This document shows, one piece after another, positions 36,368 to 43,829 of a stretch of 64,000 nt of DNA. Origin of the DNA: Rhipicephalus microplus (taxonomy: Eukaryota; Arthropoda; Arachnida; Ixodida; Ixodidae); NCBI RefSeq assembly GCF_043290135.1, contig NC_134705.1, positions 42,659,271 through 42,723,270 of the forward strand, given 5' to 3'. Made by a program: the position numbers and the translations under genes. Within the stretch, counting starts at the first letter, position 1, and each line of letters starts with the position of its first letter. The notes under the pieces are model-generated. The model saw only the letters and a program-made list of their open reading frames with translations, was not told the origin of the DNA and did not search any database.

Positions 36368-39047
36368 AATATATATATATATACATTATTTATTATTTTG
36401 TTTATATATACCACTTTTTGGGGCATTCTATGAAAAAAGTAAAAGAAGTTTTCTTTTTGTGCTTGTTGCAAGACGCATATCATCTTCTGCCTGTAGAAAT
36501 ACGACGTTTTGAATTTTCCAGAGCCGCAAGGCTTACCATTTGTATAAGCTTAATCTCTATCAAAATAATCAAGCTGACCAAGTGGCTTCAGCTGAGCGAA
36601 ACCTTGCACCTGACAGGTTTCCTGGAATGTAGAATTGTATGGTTCCGCCTCAAACATCTTGCTTGCCCACACTACCGAACTTCCTATGAATATCCTCGTG
36701 TGGGTCTTTGTTTTACCTGCCACTCACTGCTTAAGCGACGTTTCATACCACAAAATAATGCCTTTTCAATCTACCCGCATTAACTTTAAACGTACGAGAA
36801 TGCGTACCCAGGAGTTTTCCCAACGTTTCAAAATGACTCACTGTGATCGAACAAAAAAAAAAAATGATAGAATAAATCTCGGTTACTAACTAGAGAACTA
36901 ACTTATTCTGGAAACCTTTTCAAAGTGCGCTATGAATTCAGTCTAAATAGCCATTCTTCTACTAGATAAACAACTAAAAGCACTACTTTCTTTTAAAGAC
37001 AACGCCCTACTTTCAAAAACTACTTGTTATACACATGTCCATGCGAGTACATTTTAAAAAGCAAAAGAAAGACGCCGTTTACTTTTGATATGTCCGCACC
37101 ATCGACTGGGACAACCATCCGCTGCCGACTTCCCTTTCACGCCAGCTCCACTGCAGCTGAATTGGCCGGCCTTCACTTGGCAGCCGACCACCTTGCTGCC
37201 ACGTTACCCCAGTTGCCTGTGGCGATTCTGTGCGACTCCCGACCAGCCCTACAAGCGCTGCTCCAACCAGACCAAGCAGGCATAACTGTGGCGTTGCTGC
37301 ACGCAAAACTGACCGCCATCAAAGAGAGTGGTGTGCGCCTGTCCCTCCACTGGCTTCCCTCGCACGTTGGAATAGCTGGCAACGAGGAGGCTGACGCCGC
37401 CGCTAAGGCAGCACACCACTGCGACACGCCAGTCACTAAGGCGGTAACCCAGTCGGATTACTCACGGCAGCGACTGCGGAAGCTCTTACCAACGGCCCAC
37501 CCTGACACACGGGTGGCAAGCGGCAAACCTCCACCATCCCTTCCGGAGACCGGCCTGGACAGATGCGAGCGGCGGTTGTTGCTTCGCCTGCGTACTGGCA
37601 GCGTCTGGCCTGCGGCACGCATGTATTCCGCGGGTCGCTCTTCATCGCCAGCGTGCCGAAGGTGCGGTGATGACGAAACGCTGCAGCATATTGTTTGCTC
37701 CTGCCCTGACCTGGCCACTGAGCGTTGCGCACTGGTAAGCCGCTATCGTCTGCTTGGACTACCTGCCGAAACAATGGAAGACATACTTTTTCCCGCGCGC
37801 TCGAAGACGAAAGCCCTTCGAGCCTTCCTCGAGTTCTGTGCTTGCGCGGACCTCGCCGCCTTATAGACGGACTCTTTTCACTCGCACTACTGACTGTACT
37901 GACAAGACGTTCTCTTGCCATGACATTCACTTTTTCTTTCCTTCCTCTCTTCTTCCTATCATCTTTACTTCCCCTTCCCCGATCCCTAAAGGCGCTGAGC
38001 CGTGCCCCCGCGACGGGAGGCAGAAAATAGCGTCCTTTTTGTCTCTTCCTCTTTCATTAATCTCTCTCTCTCTCTCTCCGCACAGCTATCTGTTTCTTTT
38101 CCCACACGTTTTGTTGATAAGAAACGCTTCGTATATACCTTTACTTCTTAAGTAAATGGAGCACGTACACTGAAATAATCATGCACTAAAAAATATATTG
38201 TTCGTTTTCGTGGCACCGTCTGTGTAATGCGGCTGAGAATCAGTCGTCCAAACTTTTATATGGTCCTGAAGATGTATCAGAGCACATGCTTTGGTGATGA
38301 ACAATCTGTGATATCAAAGCCTACGGACGAAGCACTCCAAAAAAGTAAGGACTTTTCCGGTATCATTCACTGCTTTCAAATGCTTTTAATGGGCTATCAC
38401 TCACCAAATATGCTACGTATTGTATACAGAAATGCATAAGAAAAAGTCATTTTGCCTCTTGTTCTAAGTTGCAGTAGGTGCTCGCAGAGACACGCATTGT
38501 AAGCGCCATCGTTAAAAAGCAGCGCACAAAAAATTGATACATAGGACCTAAGAGCTCACAAAACTTCATCTTATGTGTCGTCTTTTTGCACGGATTTTCA
38601 TAATGAAGTTCAACCAACTGGCTCAGTTCCGTACGCCGCTTGTGAGCATGTTAGGTTTTGTAAAGGTCAATTCTATAAAATGTACCGCTGCCGTTTTTTT
38701 TTTCATGCCAGCACGAAATATATTGTGTTCTAATATTTTGCTTGTTTAGGTGAATCAAAGATTAATTCACAGTTTTCATCTTAGAAGATAATTTGTTAAC
38801 TTCCGGTGGTATAATTTCTGGCGCCACATATGCACAAAAATTCAATGTGCGAATATAAATTTTGACATTAACAAGTACGACTCACGCAGGTAAGCGAAAT
38901 AAGCATGCTCGTTGCGAAATAGTTACCGGAGCAGAAATCAGCTTAACTTACCCGAAACGCGTCCGTTCGTTCTCCCCGATTGGCAGCAATGATGGCACCG
39001 ACCAGCACGGCCAGCACCACGCATGTGCACACGTGCCACAAGCCCAT
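13255..39047 (-). CDS. Secreted tick salivary-type lipocalin, five exons (gene extent)
   Basis: Joining 39047-38952, 26588-26437, 19203-19136, 17770-17684 and 13379-13255 gives 528 bp: 175 residues and a stop. Every intron is GT...AG and the phases agree (0, 2, 1, 1). The protein has an N-terminal signal peptide, a DAFRVIEAF start typical of the first lipocalin helix/strand, a TATYVW-like strand (EATYIWHLK), a TDYxxC block (NYTDYQNC) and the Cys-rich C-terminus ([21 protein letters not shown]). The mature part has six Cys, enough for three disulfides, and three N-glycosylation sequons (NNS, NVS, NYT). On family knowledge tick lipocalins of this type are saliva proteins, and some bind histamine, serotonin or leukotrienes. 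The ligand of this one cannot be read from the sequence. Confidence 0.87.
13493..14640. repeat. Diverged large inverted repeat in lipocalin intron 4
   Basis: The left arm (about 13493-14045) and the reverse complement of the right arm (about 14100-14640) align over their length, with an estimated two-thirds identity by eye. Shared words include ATTCCATGCCAA, GAAAACAGTGAA, AACTTCCCGGAATTT, TTTCTATACCA and AAGCTGCTAAA-like. The spacer is about 55 bases. Transcribed as part of the lipocalin pre-mRNA, it could fold into a long imperfect hairpin. It may be a foldback transposon or two copies of one repeat inserted head to head. Confidence 0.85.
15128..15140. repeat. Poly(C) run
   Basis: Thirteen C in a row. 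Confidence 0.95.
15551..15563. repeat. Poly(C) run
   Basis: Thirteen C in a row. Confidence 0.95.
16151..16450 (+). mobile_element. SINE (family 1), plus strand, with an internal insertion
   Basis: The head reads GTGGCTAAGGTACTCGGCTGCTGACC (A-box side). A decayed B box follows, then the body (ATTTCCGATGGAGG, GCACGTTAAAGAACCCC, ATGGTGGTTTTGGGATGTTAAACC). About 70 bases between head and body (about 16217-16287) are foreign to the family. They contain GCTAGCCACCGCCCGATC and (ATCC)n, and may be the tail of another short element. Confidence 0.85.
16451..17683. other. Intron 4 sequence next to exon 4, nothing recognised
   Basis: No transposon domain, SINE or exon-like frame was seen on either strand. 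Confidence 0.45.
17684..17770 (-). CDS. Lipocalin exon 4
   Basis: Acceptor CTTTTCAG, donor GTAAGA. The exon is 87 bp, entering and leaving in phase 1. It encodes [17 protein letters not shown] and then [11 protein letters not shown]. The TDYxxC block is the late beta-strand and disulfide region of tick lipocalins. NYT is a glycosylation sequon. Confidence 0.9.
19136..19203 (-). CDS. Lipocalin exon 3
   Basis: Acceptor TTTTCCAG, donor GTGGGT (non-optimal but GT). The 68-bp exon encodes [20 protein letters not shown] plus DD. It takes its first base to complete a Lys codon from exon 2 and donates a G to the Asp codon shared with exon 4. NVS is a glycosylation sequon. Confidence 0.87.
19811..20083 (+). 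mobile_element. SINE (family 1), plus strand, with long (ATCA)n tail
   Basis: Head TGGCTGAGGTACTCGG with a well-kept B box GGGGTCGAATCCCC. The body follows and ends ATATGGTGGTTCTGGGACCTTAAACCCTACATATCAATCAATC. About a dozen ATCA units (20035-20080) form the tail. Confidence 0.93.
20400..21126 (+). pseudogene. Endonuclease-region remnant of a LINE
   Basis: At about 20410 the text reads LVGEFNNI, close to the GDFN motif of LINE endonucleases. At about 21030-21075 [11 protein letters not shown] matches the SDHxP motif that closes the domain. Between them lies a foreign inverted-repeat segment (20555-20948). Stops are frequent. It belongs with the RT part beyond the SINE at 21130-21383. Confidence 0.65.
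20555..20948. repeat. Inverted repeat, arms about 100 bp, inside a LINE remnant
   Basis: 20555-20655 (GATAGTCAGGGTGAACAGTGG...) and the reverse complement of 20845-20948 (GATAGTCGTGGTAAACAGTGG...) align at well over 80 percent by eye. They share AACAGTGGAAG, CAAGCTGACC/CAGGCTGGCC, TAGGAGGACC and GCACCTTGTCAT. The spacer is about 190 bases. Confidence 0.85.
21127..21383 (-). mobile_element. SINE (family 1), minus strand, near full length
   Basis: Plus-strand order: GATAGATAGATATGTGGGGTTTAACGTCCCAGAACC (tail), body, TGATCCCGCGATCTGCTGGTC (B-box side), and TACCTTAGCCACTAGACGACCGCGGTGGGG (A-box side). It interrupts the LINE remnant between its endonuclease and RT parts. Confidence 0.93.
21384..24010 (+). 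pseudogene. LINE reverse-transcriptase remnant (CR1/jockey-like)
   Basis: Scraps of a non-LTR RT run in order: [19 protein letters not shown] (about 21615), [14 protein letters not shown] (about 22322), [19 protein letters not shown] (about 22420), and [11 protein letters not shown] (about 22625). Then come [14 protein letters not shown] (the ADD box, decayed, about 22695-22735), [15 protein letters not shown] and [12 protein letters not shown] (about 22915). The end has GGCAAATTGTAACAATTTTGCC and TGAA-rich sequence near 23970-24010. It lies in lipocalin intron 2 and is thoroughly broken. The clade is a judgement from motif wording only. Confidence 0.8.
24011..25269. other. Intron 2 sequence, nothing recognised
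   Basis: A moderately long frame on each strand near 24122-24442 has no recognisable domain and no splice context. I call no gene. Confidence 0.45.
25270..25476 (-). mobile_element. tRNA-derived SINE, second family, minus strand
   Basis: On the minus strand the head reads GGGTAGCTCAGTTCTTAGAGC (A box) and GGTCGAAGTTCGGTCCC (B box). It is followed by AAGATAAC-type junction words and a tail region with TTCTCGTCACAATTAC and CTTTTTTGGCATGATTGTCTG. The sequence is unlike family 1 except for being tRNA-derived. Confidence 0.85.
25795..25970 (+). mobile_element. tRNA-derived SINE, second family, plus strand
   Basis: CAGTGGCAGTTCAGTTGCTATAGCATCGGAGGCG and GAAGGTCCCCCCACGG are a decayed head. AAGTTATCTCTTCATCCACATTTCAG, TTATTACTATCC and CTTGACTTTATTGCTTGTCAG match the body of the inverted copy 320 bases upstream. 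Confidence 0.8.
26437..26588 (-). CDS. Lipocalin exon 2
   Basis: Acceptor TTTTTCGCTCAG, donor GTAAGC. The 152-bp exon enters in phase 0 and leaves in phase 2. It encodes [32 protein letters not shown] and [15 protein letters not shown]. Joined to exon 1 it makes the DAFRVIEAF start of the mature fold. The first Cys of the mature protein and the NNS sequon lie here. Confidence 0.9.
26589..28657. other. Intron 1 sequence, no element recognised
   Basis: Several frames of 60-120 codons occur (for example 27239-27610 minus), but none has a recognisable domain or consistent splice borders. Confidence 0.45.
28658..28732. repeat. 30-bp near-perfect inverted repeat with 15-nt loop
   Basis: The left arm 28658-28687 (TTGAAAAAATTGAATTGCTG then CTCAAACTTG) pairs with 28703-28732, with one mismatch. 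It lies in lipocalin intron 1, so the transcript could form a 75-nt hairpin. Confidence 0.95.
28733..29587. other. AT-rich intron 1 sequence, nothing recognised
   Basis: No coding or repeat signal was seen apart from ordinary A/T runs. Confidence 0.45.
29588..29660. repeat. (AT)n microsatellite, left side of Ty3 element C
   Basis: About 35 AT units end exactly at the LTR of element C. The tract resumes at 32929 on the other side, so it was split by the insertion. Confidence 0.97.
29661..29839 (-). repeat. 3' LTR of Ty3 element C (179 bp)
   Basis: TGAAAAAGGG...CTTCTTCACA on the plus strand, flanked by (AT)n outside and by the purine-rich tract inside (TTTGCCCCCGCC, 29841-29852). Confidence 0.95.
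29875..31437 (-). pseudogene. RNase H and integrase of Ty3 element C
   Basis: The frame is open from [17 protein letters not shown] to [20 protein letters not shown]. RNase H text includes [11 protein letters not shown] and [13 protein letters not shown]. Integrase has the zinc finger ([20 protein letters not shown]) and an apparently intact DDE triad ([27 protein letters not shown]). It is in the same frame as the upstream RT but cut off by one TAG at 31438-31440, where the family has GAG (Glu) in TEKECLAL. Confidence 0.95.
31438..32615 (-). pseudogene. Reverse transcriptase of Ty3 element C, motif A Asp lost
   Basis: The frame runs from the protease-RT linker through [37 protein letters not shown] and [15 protein letters not shown] to YSVTEK-stop. 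CYLDD is intact. Motif A reads [13 protein letters not shown], where the family has LDL. The catalytic Asp is Tyr (TAC at 32202-32200, one G-to-T step from GAC). With the downstream TAG this makes two independent inactivating changes. Confidence 0.95.
32684..32741. repeat. Two-copy tandem repeat (about 30 bp) in leader of Ty3 element C
   Basis: CAGGTTCAGGCGACGG(C/G)GAATG(G/T)CAGCACC occurs twice in succession between the 5' LTR and the start of coding sequence. A TGGTGGAGGT primer-binding-like site overlaps the outer end. Confidence 0.85.
32750..32928 (-). repeat. 5' LTR of Ty3 element C (179 bp)
   Basis: Same length as 29661-29839, one substitution seen. It is bounded outside by (AT)n and inside by ATTGGTGGAGGT (minus strand). 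Confidence 0.95.
32929..33008. repeat. (AT)n microsatellite, right side of Ty3 element C
   Basis: About 40 AT units begin directly after the LTR. A shorter (TA)n tract follows at 33143-33164. Confidence 0.97.
33635..33732 (-). CDS. Possible orphan exon inside lipocalin intron 1
   Basis: In AT-rich surroundings a 98-bp block of balanced composition has an acceptor-like TTTTTATAG and a donor-like CAG/GTATTG. Read after two bases it is open throughout ([20 protein letters not shown], then [12 protein letters not shown]). I do not recognise the protein. Its entry phase (1) does not fit between lipocalin exons 1 and 2, so it would belong to another transcript, be a retrocopy piece, or be chance. 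Confidence 0.3.
33733..34157. other. Intron 1 sequence, nothing recognised
   Basis: AT-rich, with no transposon or exon signal. Confidence 0.4.
34158..35640. repeat. Tandem array of about 145-bp units, with a GC-rich insert
   Basis: The word CATGACACGCATCTCATG or a variant recurs at about 34308, 34822, 34958, 35101, 35249, 35395 and 35539, a spacing of 136-148 bases apart from the first gap. Each unit also carries ATCATGTTTGCACCAGTCA, TTCGTCACCCATTGACGTCACGTAATACC and AAGCTAGCGAAACGGCCGCGAGCGCAT-like words. Units are diverged from one another. The gap from 34308 to 34822 is one unit plus about 370 bases. Confidence 0.92.
34428..34795. repeat. GC-rich block interrupting the 145-bp array
   Basis: The block starts about GGGCCCAATATACTCCGATGTAGCG and ends near CGTCACGTCGAAATGTATTAGC. 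It is sharply richer in G+C and CpG than the array. It may be a separate inserted repeat. Frames on both strands (34394-34789 plus, 34400-34717 minus) follow composition and show no domain. Confidence 0.5.
35998..36013. repeat. Poly(C) run
   Basis: Sixteen C in a row. Confidence 0.95.
36313..36382. repeat. (TC)n then (TA)n compound microsatellite
   Basis: About 16 TC units run directly into about 18 TA units with one interruption. The frames through it (SLSLSL, IYIYIY) are artefacts. Confidence 0.95.
37105..38080 (+). mobile_element. 5'-truncated LINE of the RNase H type (I-like), 3' end
   Basis: The preserved part is one open frame to the stop at 37866. It covers an RNase H domain ([52 protein letters not shown]) and the C-terminal Cys-rich tail ([20 protein letters not shown]). 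A CT-rich 3' untranslated region ends in (TC)n at about 38078. The element starts abruptly inside RNase H, as expected of incomplete target-primed reverse transcription. The lack of stops or shifts over about 250 codons suggests a recent insertion. I assign it to I-like LINEs because they carry a RNase H after RT; R1-like is an alternative. It lies in lipocalin intron 1, antisense to the gene. Confidence 0.88.
38081..38951. other. Intron 1 next to exon 1, nothing recognised
   Basis: AT-rich, with no further exon or element signal. Confidence 0.45.
38952..39047 (-). CDS. Lipocalin exon 1 (start codon and signal peptide)
   Basis: ATG at 39047-39045 in the good context AACAAGATGG. 32 codons to the donor CGG/GTAAGT. 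The peptide [20 protein letters not shown] then [12 protein letters not shown] has a hydrophobic core followed by small residues, a typical secretory signal. It leaves in phase 0, matching exon 2. Confidence 0.87.
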
Positions 39048-39135
39048 CTTGTTCGATGAAGGTCTTCTCGGGGTCCTCGCTCTGTCAGGAAGGACGCAAT
39101 ACCGGGCGAGTGGCGGTTGCGTACCAGGAACCTCT

Positions 39136-39143
39136 ATTTTATA
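39136..39143 (-). promoter_or_regulatory. TATA box of the lipocalin gene
   Basis: Minus-strand TATAAAAT in CGTATAAAATAGAGG lies 89 bases before the ATG. This would place the transcription start near 39105-39112 and give a short leader of about 60 bases. More TATA-like words (AGTATAAAAG, 39294-39285) lie further upstream. Confidence 0.6.
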
Positions 39144-39989
39144 CGACAGCTCAAGATCACTGTGAGAACACCCAGAGAAAATATATACAGCGAAAAGTAA
39201 ACCGTAGAAATAAATTCTCACAAGTAAAAAGAACCGGCGGCGATAATCATTGCTTTTTCTTGCAGGCTGTTTTATGCCCGCCATCTTTTATACTATCCCC
39301 CACCTTTATACTCAGAACAGGCTTATCAGTGTTAAGCATCGGCTAGGGCCTGGCAAGCAGCACGCACTTCTTCCTTCCGTAAGAAACCGCCACGATAGTT
39401 TCTGCAACAGCACACGGTGATCAAGAGCAGGTTTGGGAGTTCATGTCTTTCTATTTTTAGGTACGCTTGTTACCGAAAGTTTATCTTTTAGTTTCCAGCG
39501 TTCGCTCAAACAAGGAGGTGATAAAAACCAGTCAGGGCTCTTCGAAAACAGGACCTCAAGAATCCCTTCAAGCAGACAGTTGTCGGGGAAGTTGGCAGAT
39601 AAGCGTTAGCAAAAACGAGCTTTCTATTAGAAAAAAAAAACGTTCACCTTGAACTTTACACAAGGTTCAATGTCCTTCGAAAGTAATGGCAAACAGTCTT
39701 TCAAAATTAGTAGGCAACGGTAAATATTGAGTTTCATCTAAACCACAGGATCCTAAATGCAGCAAGTGTTCATACAAAGATGCAATTTTCTTATTATGGT
39801 TCTACTTTCATCCGAAGGCATTGTTGTCGTGATCATGTACACAGAGAAAAAAAAAGACACGGATACTCCATACAATGTGAACTCATCAAAAGCAAACTCT
39901 GCAATAGTAGAGAAATGTAGGGTAATCCCAGCAAAATCAATGGTTATGCCCATTTTCAGTCATTTATGGCAAAACTATTTACACTGCCC

Positions 39990-40545
39990 CTGCTGCTATT
40001 TTCGGTGTGATTTATTATTCATGCCAACTGTTGCCGTACTGTCTAAACGCATGGAACAACTCGAAAATACTTTTAGCGATAAGCTTGATAACTTTCTTGA
40101 GAAGGTAACGACAATTGTTGTGTCCAAGCTAAATTGCCAGCGTTTCCTGATAATTACAGGGTTAAAGGACGAGATTGAGGGACGTATGAGCAACCTTGAT
40201 TTTCTGAACAAAACTGTTGAGTCCCTGAACAAATCCCTCACCTCTAAAATAAACTGCTAGCTTCCTGCTAGTGATATAGAAACTGTACATCGTGTTCCGT
40301 CAGCGTCCAATACAAAGGACTTGCCAGCCCGATTTCACTTTCGAGCCTTGAAAACTGATTTTATAGGCAAAGCCCGCAAGGCATGCCTGAGCACTAGTGA
40401 CATTGGTTTCCACAAAGAAAAAGACAGACCTGTTTTCGTCAATGATCACCTCACTCCTCAAAAAAAAGCAATTATTCAGCAAACTTCTGACACCAAACAA
40501 AGAAAAAAAGTGGCATTTTTCGTGGACTGTTGACTGCGTCATCAA
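39990..40545 (+). pseudogene. LINE ORF1 remnant (coiled coil and RRM-like end)
   Basis: VLSKRMEQLENTFSDKLDNF and MSNLDFLNKTVESLNKSLTSK have coiled-coil-like spacing. After a stop (40258-40260) and in a shifted frame come VHRVPSASNTKDLPARFHFR and RPVFVNDHLTPQKKAIIQQ. That second part resembles the nucleic-acid-binding end of LINE ORF1 proteins. Sequence after about 40546 is a different repeat. Confidence 0.7.
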
Positions 40546-40551
40546 GGTGAG

Positions 40552-40722
40552 ACAGCCAAAATACAGGAGGAGGAGGAAGGGAAGAAATAAAAGGCAAGAA
40601 GGTCAACCAGACGCACGTCCGGTTTGCTACCCTGCACTGGGGGAAGGGGTGATAGCATTAAAGCAGAAGAGAAAAGACAGGAGAGTTTTTCGAAACGGGT
40701 GGGATTTCAACCCTGCGATTCG
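40552..40722. repeat. Purine-rich unclassified block
   Basis: AGGAGGAGGAGGAAGGGAAG... through CCGGTTTGCTACCCTGCACTGGGGGAAGGGGTG to AAGACAGGAGAG. From memory this resembles a repeat frequent in tick sequence; unverified. It separates the ORF1 and endonuclease parts of the LINE. Confidence 0.4.
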
Positions 40723-40859
40723 CGCTTAAAGTAATTATACGTTTTCACCTATACTTTGTTGTTCCTCTAATTTCACGTCATACACTTGCACTAGTGAAAT
40801 TAGGTCCTGCTCTTCGAACAATCGTCATCCAGTGATTCACTTCAACTCACGTTGTTTTC

Positions 40860-41520
40860 GCACTCTAAGAATTCAGAAATATTACTGTCTTGTCTCCATT
40901 TATTTTCAATCATATGTGTTTCTGAAACATGGCTGAGCCGATATAGCAAAACTCTCTATGGTTTTCTGTTTTACTGTTCAGAATACTGTAGTCGCACGTC
41001 ATACTGACGTGGTTGCTCAGCCATGTTAATCCGTTCTGGCATTCTATACAAGCGTAGGCTTGATCTGCTCTCAAATATCCGTGATTGTCATTCAGTGTGG
41101 ATAGAAGTAGATCACTCTGTAATATATGCTGATAATAATAATGTTGTCTTTGGTACCAATTATCGATCACCACATACATCAATTCGTGCATTTTGTGAAG
41201 CACTTGATCTCATTTTTGACACTCTTTTAAAGGAAAAAGTTTGGCGTCATCATGGGTGATAGTAACCTAAATTTACTTGATACTTCTTCCTTTGCAGCCC
41301 AGCTTGCAAGTTGCATCCAGGGCTATGGTCTCTAATTTTTACTTTTCCTTCCGGTACGTTGCAGTATTAATAGATTGGGAACTCTTATTGATCATGCTCT
41401 ATTTAACTTTCTTCACACCCCCCCCCCCTCCACATTCATTGTTTGAAACAAAATATGGATTACTTCCCAGTCGCTCTTTTCATTTACACTAGTACTCGTA
41501 TTAATAACGTAGGCTTGGTC
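40860..41520 (+). pseudogene. LINE endonuclease remnant
   Basis: An open stretch at 41023-41250 reads RSGILYKRRLDLLSNIRDC, SVWIEV and VVFGTNYRSPHTSIRAF, the middle of an APE-type LINE endonuclease. After a shift, GDSNLNLLD (about 41253-41280) is the GDxN motif and TLIDHALFN (about 41370-41405) is the late catalytic block. The usual SDH end is not seen. Confidence 0.8.
41418..41428. repeat. Poly(C) run
   Basis: Eleven C in a row inside the LINE endonuclease remnant. Confidence 0.9.
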
Positions 41521-41639
41521 ACCAGAAAGCTTGATCGTAAACAATTTATAGAAAGGATACTGAATTCTGGTTGATCTCGTGTCACTTCAATGAACACTAT
41601 TGAATCAGAATACACCACATTCATCTCCATGTTATTCGC

Positions 41640-43680
41640 AGTGTTCATGGACTGCCAAGCCACCTAGCGGAATTCAGGAGCGTCCTCTCAAGGATGATCT
41701 GTAGGCAGACGCTCCCAATGCTCTCTTGTTCGGCGGTGCTAGCCGCGGTGTTAACGCTTAGCAAGAAATGATTACAAATCACTTTGTATATTTCGTGCAT
41801 CAGTGAATATATTGAAACGTCCGTGACACGATAATTATGGTTCGTTCTTGCGAGAAGTGAAGTTTTTGGAAAAATATGTGGCAACGCGCGCTTTCGAATA
41901 TAGCCCGCAGCGTACACATCAGGTTAGAAATATTTTCTGCAGCCACTTTGGATAGCTGAATGTTCTAGTCTGACCATTCAAGTTAAATTTCGCCTTGTTT
42001 TACGTGCGTATAGCATTCGTTAGTGCTTGTGTAGTGCATGAATCATATAACGTTCATTGTACACGGAAAGTAGCGCAGGCTCGCGATTTGCGCTTCGAAA
42101 CCTTGGCCTGTGCTGCGCCGCCTGTTTTTACGTTCGTTGATAGATGGCAGAACACAGCAAGCGGTTCCTTTCTTGCCGAGTATCGGAGTGAAATGTTCTC
42201 TGCACCCTCAGATAAACGTGGGGAGTGATGCCGTGTGCATGTTGTGCGTGGCGAATGACGCGTTGTTGGTGCCATTCAAGTCATTTGGCGGAGAGAATTC
42301 CACAGATCACTTTCAGCAGTGATGTTCAAAGAAACCGTCTTGACCTCGAGGAGTTGTTACTGAACGTAGGTGGTGGTCAACGCGCTGAGAGTGAAAGCCA
42401 CGATGAACGATCAGCTGCTAACTCACAAGCAGAGAGTCGCACTTCATGTACCGTCGTTCGTTAACGTTTTTTTCCCAATCGTAAGTCACTTTGATTGTAT
42501 TTATTCTGTAATATCCTTCAGCACGCTCTAAATAAAATCATACTTTTTCTTATGTATTGAATGTGTCTAATTACAGTGGATATTAAAAGCGCCGCATGCC
42601 GCCAACACGCTCGAACTTGACCAGCAAAGCGAAACGGTTAGATCAACGAAATATGTACTTACGAGTATACCACCCACGCTAACTTCTCCTGAACTTTACC
42701 AGTGCTGTTTGAATTATGTTGTTCTTCGACAAATTTTTGCGATTTCGACGTTTCTAAAAGCGTACGCATGTCAATATCCTTGTTTTGATGGCGCTGATGG
42801 AACCTGCAACATCTGAGTGGAGGGAATCGCACACATTTAGAGTATGATCATGGCCCTGACAGAAGCCCTACTAAATCGGAAGTTAAATGCTTGTGTTTTG
42901 TTGAAGAAGCAGCTGCATGATGCTTACAGCTTAAGTAATGACGATGGCGTAATATGTTTGCAAATGATTCCCACGTTAAAGATTCGCTCTTGTGCAGCTG
43001 CGACGGCGCGTTACTTGCTAATGGCCTACTACTGCGGCGAATACGCCGCAGTAGTAGGCCACTGCGAGTAATGATCTCGGAGTGCCGTTCAGTTCATATG
43101 TGAATTATAGTTCGCGCAGTTTTTTCTAGCACGCACAAAATTACGCACAGCACCGTTAACGCACGGTCGATCAGCTGGCACCACCACCCTTTGCACTGTG
43201 CCGAGAAATGAGGTAGCGAACATTGAGCCGTTTCTATTGGTTGGGAAAGTGCTTTGGTCTGATATACTTTCATTTGAGAAGAAGAGTTCGTGAGGTGAAA
43301 GTGGCACGAGGAATAAGTTCGTGCTTCCTATCTTATGCGAGTTCATGGGTTGATCATCTTTCCGCAGTCATTTTGGATTGCACGGTGCGCCACCTATAGG
43401 GCGTTGACATTTCAAATACAACTGCAAATCTTCATCGTCAACAAGTATGCAATGCCATCAACATTAAGCCTCCCCTAAAACTGTGCAGTTAACGAAAGGA
43501 TTACTTGAAAGCCTAAGTAAAAATACAACCTATAAAAAAACAAAATGACAACCATTTAACTTGCGCCTGCTTAATCGCTACAACCAATGTTGTATCACAT
43601 TGCATTCCGTTATAAAAGAAGCAACAAAGCACTATTATCAAATTGAAATCAATTGTACTGTGTCAGATGTAAAAAAGCAT
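41640..43680. other. Unassigned sequence splitting the LINE, with a GC-rich part
   Basis: About 2 kb between the endonuclease and RT parts of the LINE. The part 42050-42470 is richer in G+C, with modest frames in several phases, and AATAAA occurs at 42530. No domain is recognised. It could hold a transcribed unit or a retrocopy, but nothing in the sequence proves it. Confidence 0.35.
43022..43061. repeat. Perfect 18-bp inverted repeat with 4-nt loop
   Basis: TGGCCTACTACTGCGGCG (43022-43039), loop AATA, CGCCGCAGTAGTAGGCCA (43044-43061). Exactly complementary arms, GC-rich. Confidence 0.97.
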
Positions 43681-43829
43681 TGGTGACTCCTCATTTTTTT
43701 CCTAATAAAACCATTAGTCTACGGATAGATCAGTCATGAAGGTTCGGTGTTGTGAAATCCACTGGACATTGCCAATGCACTTATTGACTACTTCTCCTCT
43801 CCCCTTCCTGTTCCACATGACGAACTTCA

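Noticed and set aside
35781..36368. 195-codon frame with hydrophobic text that could suggest a membrane protein
   Set aside because: It runs through T-rich DNA, a poly(C) run and a TC/TA microsatellite; composition explains the hydrophobic residues.
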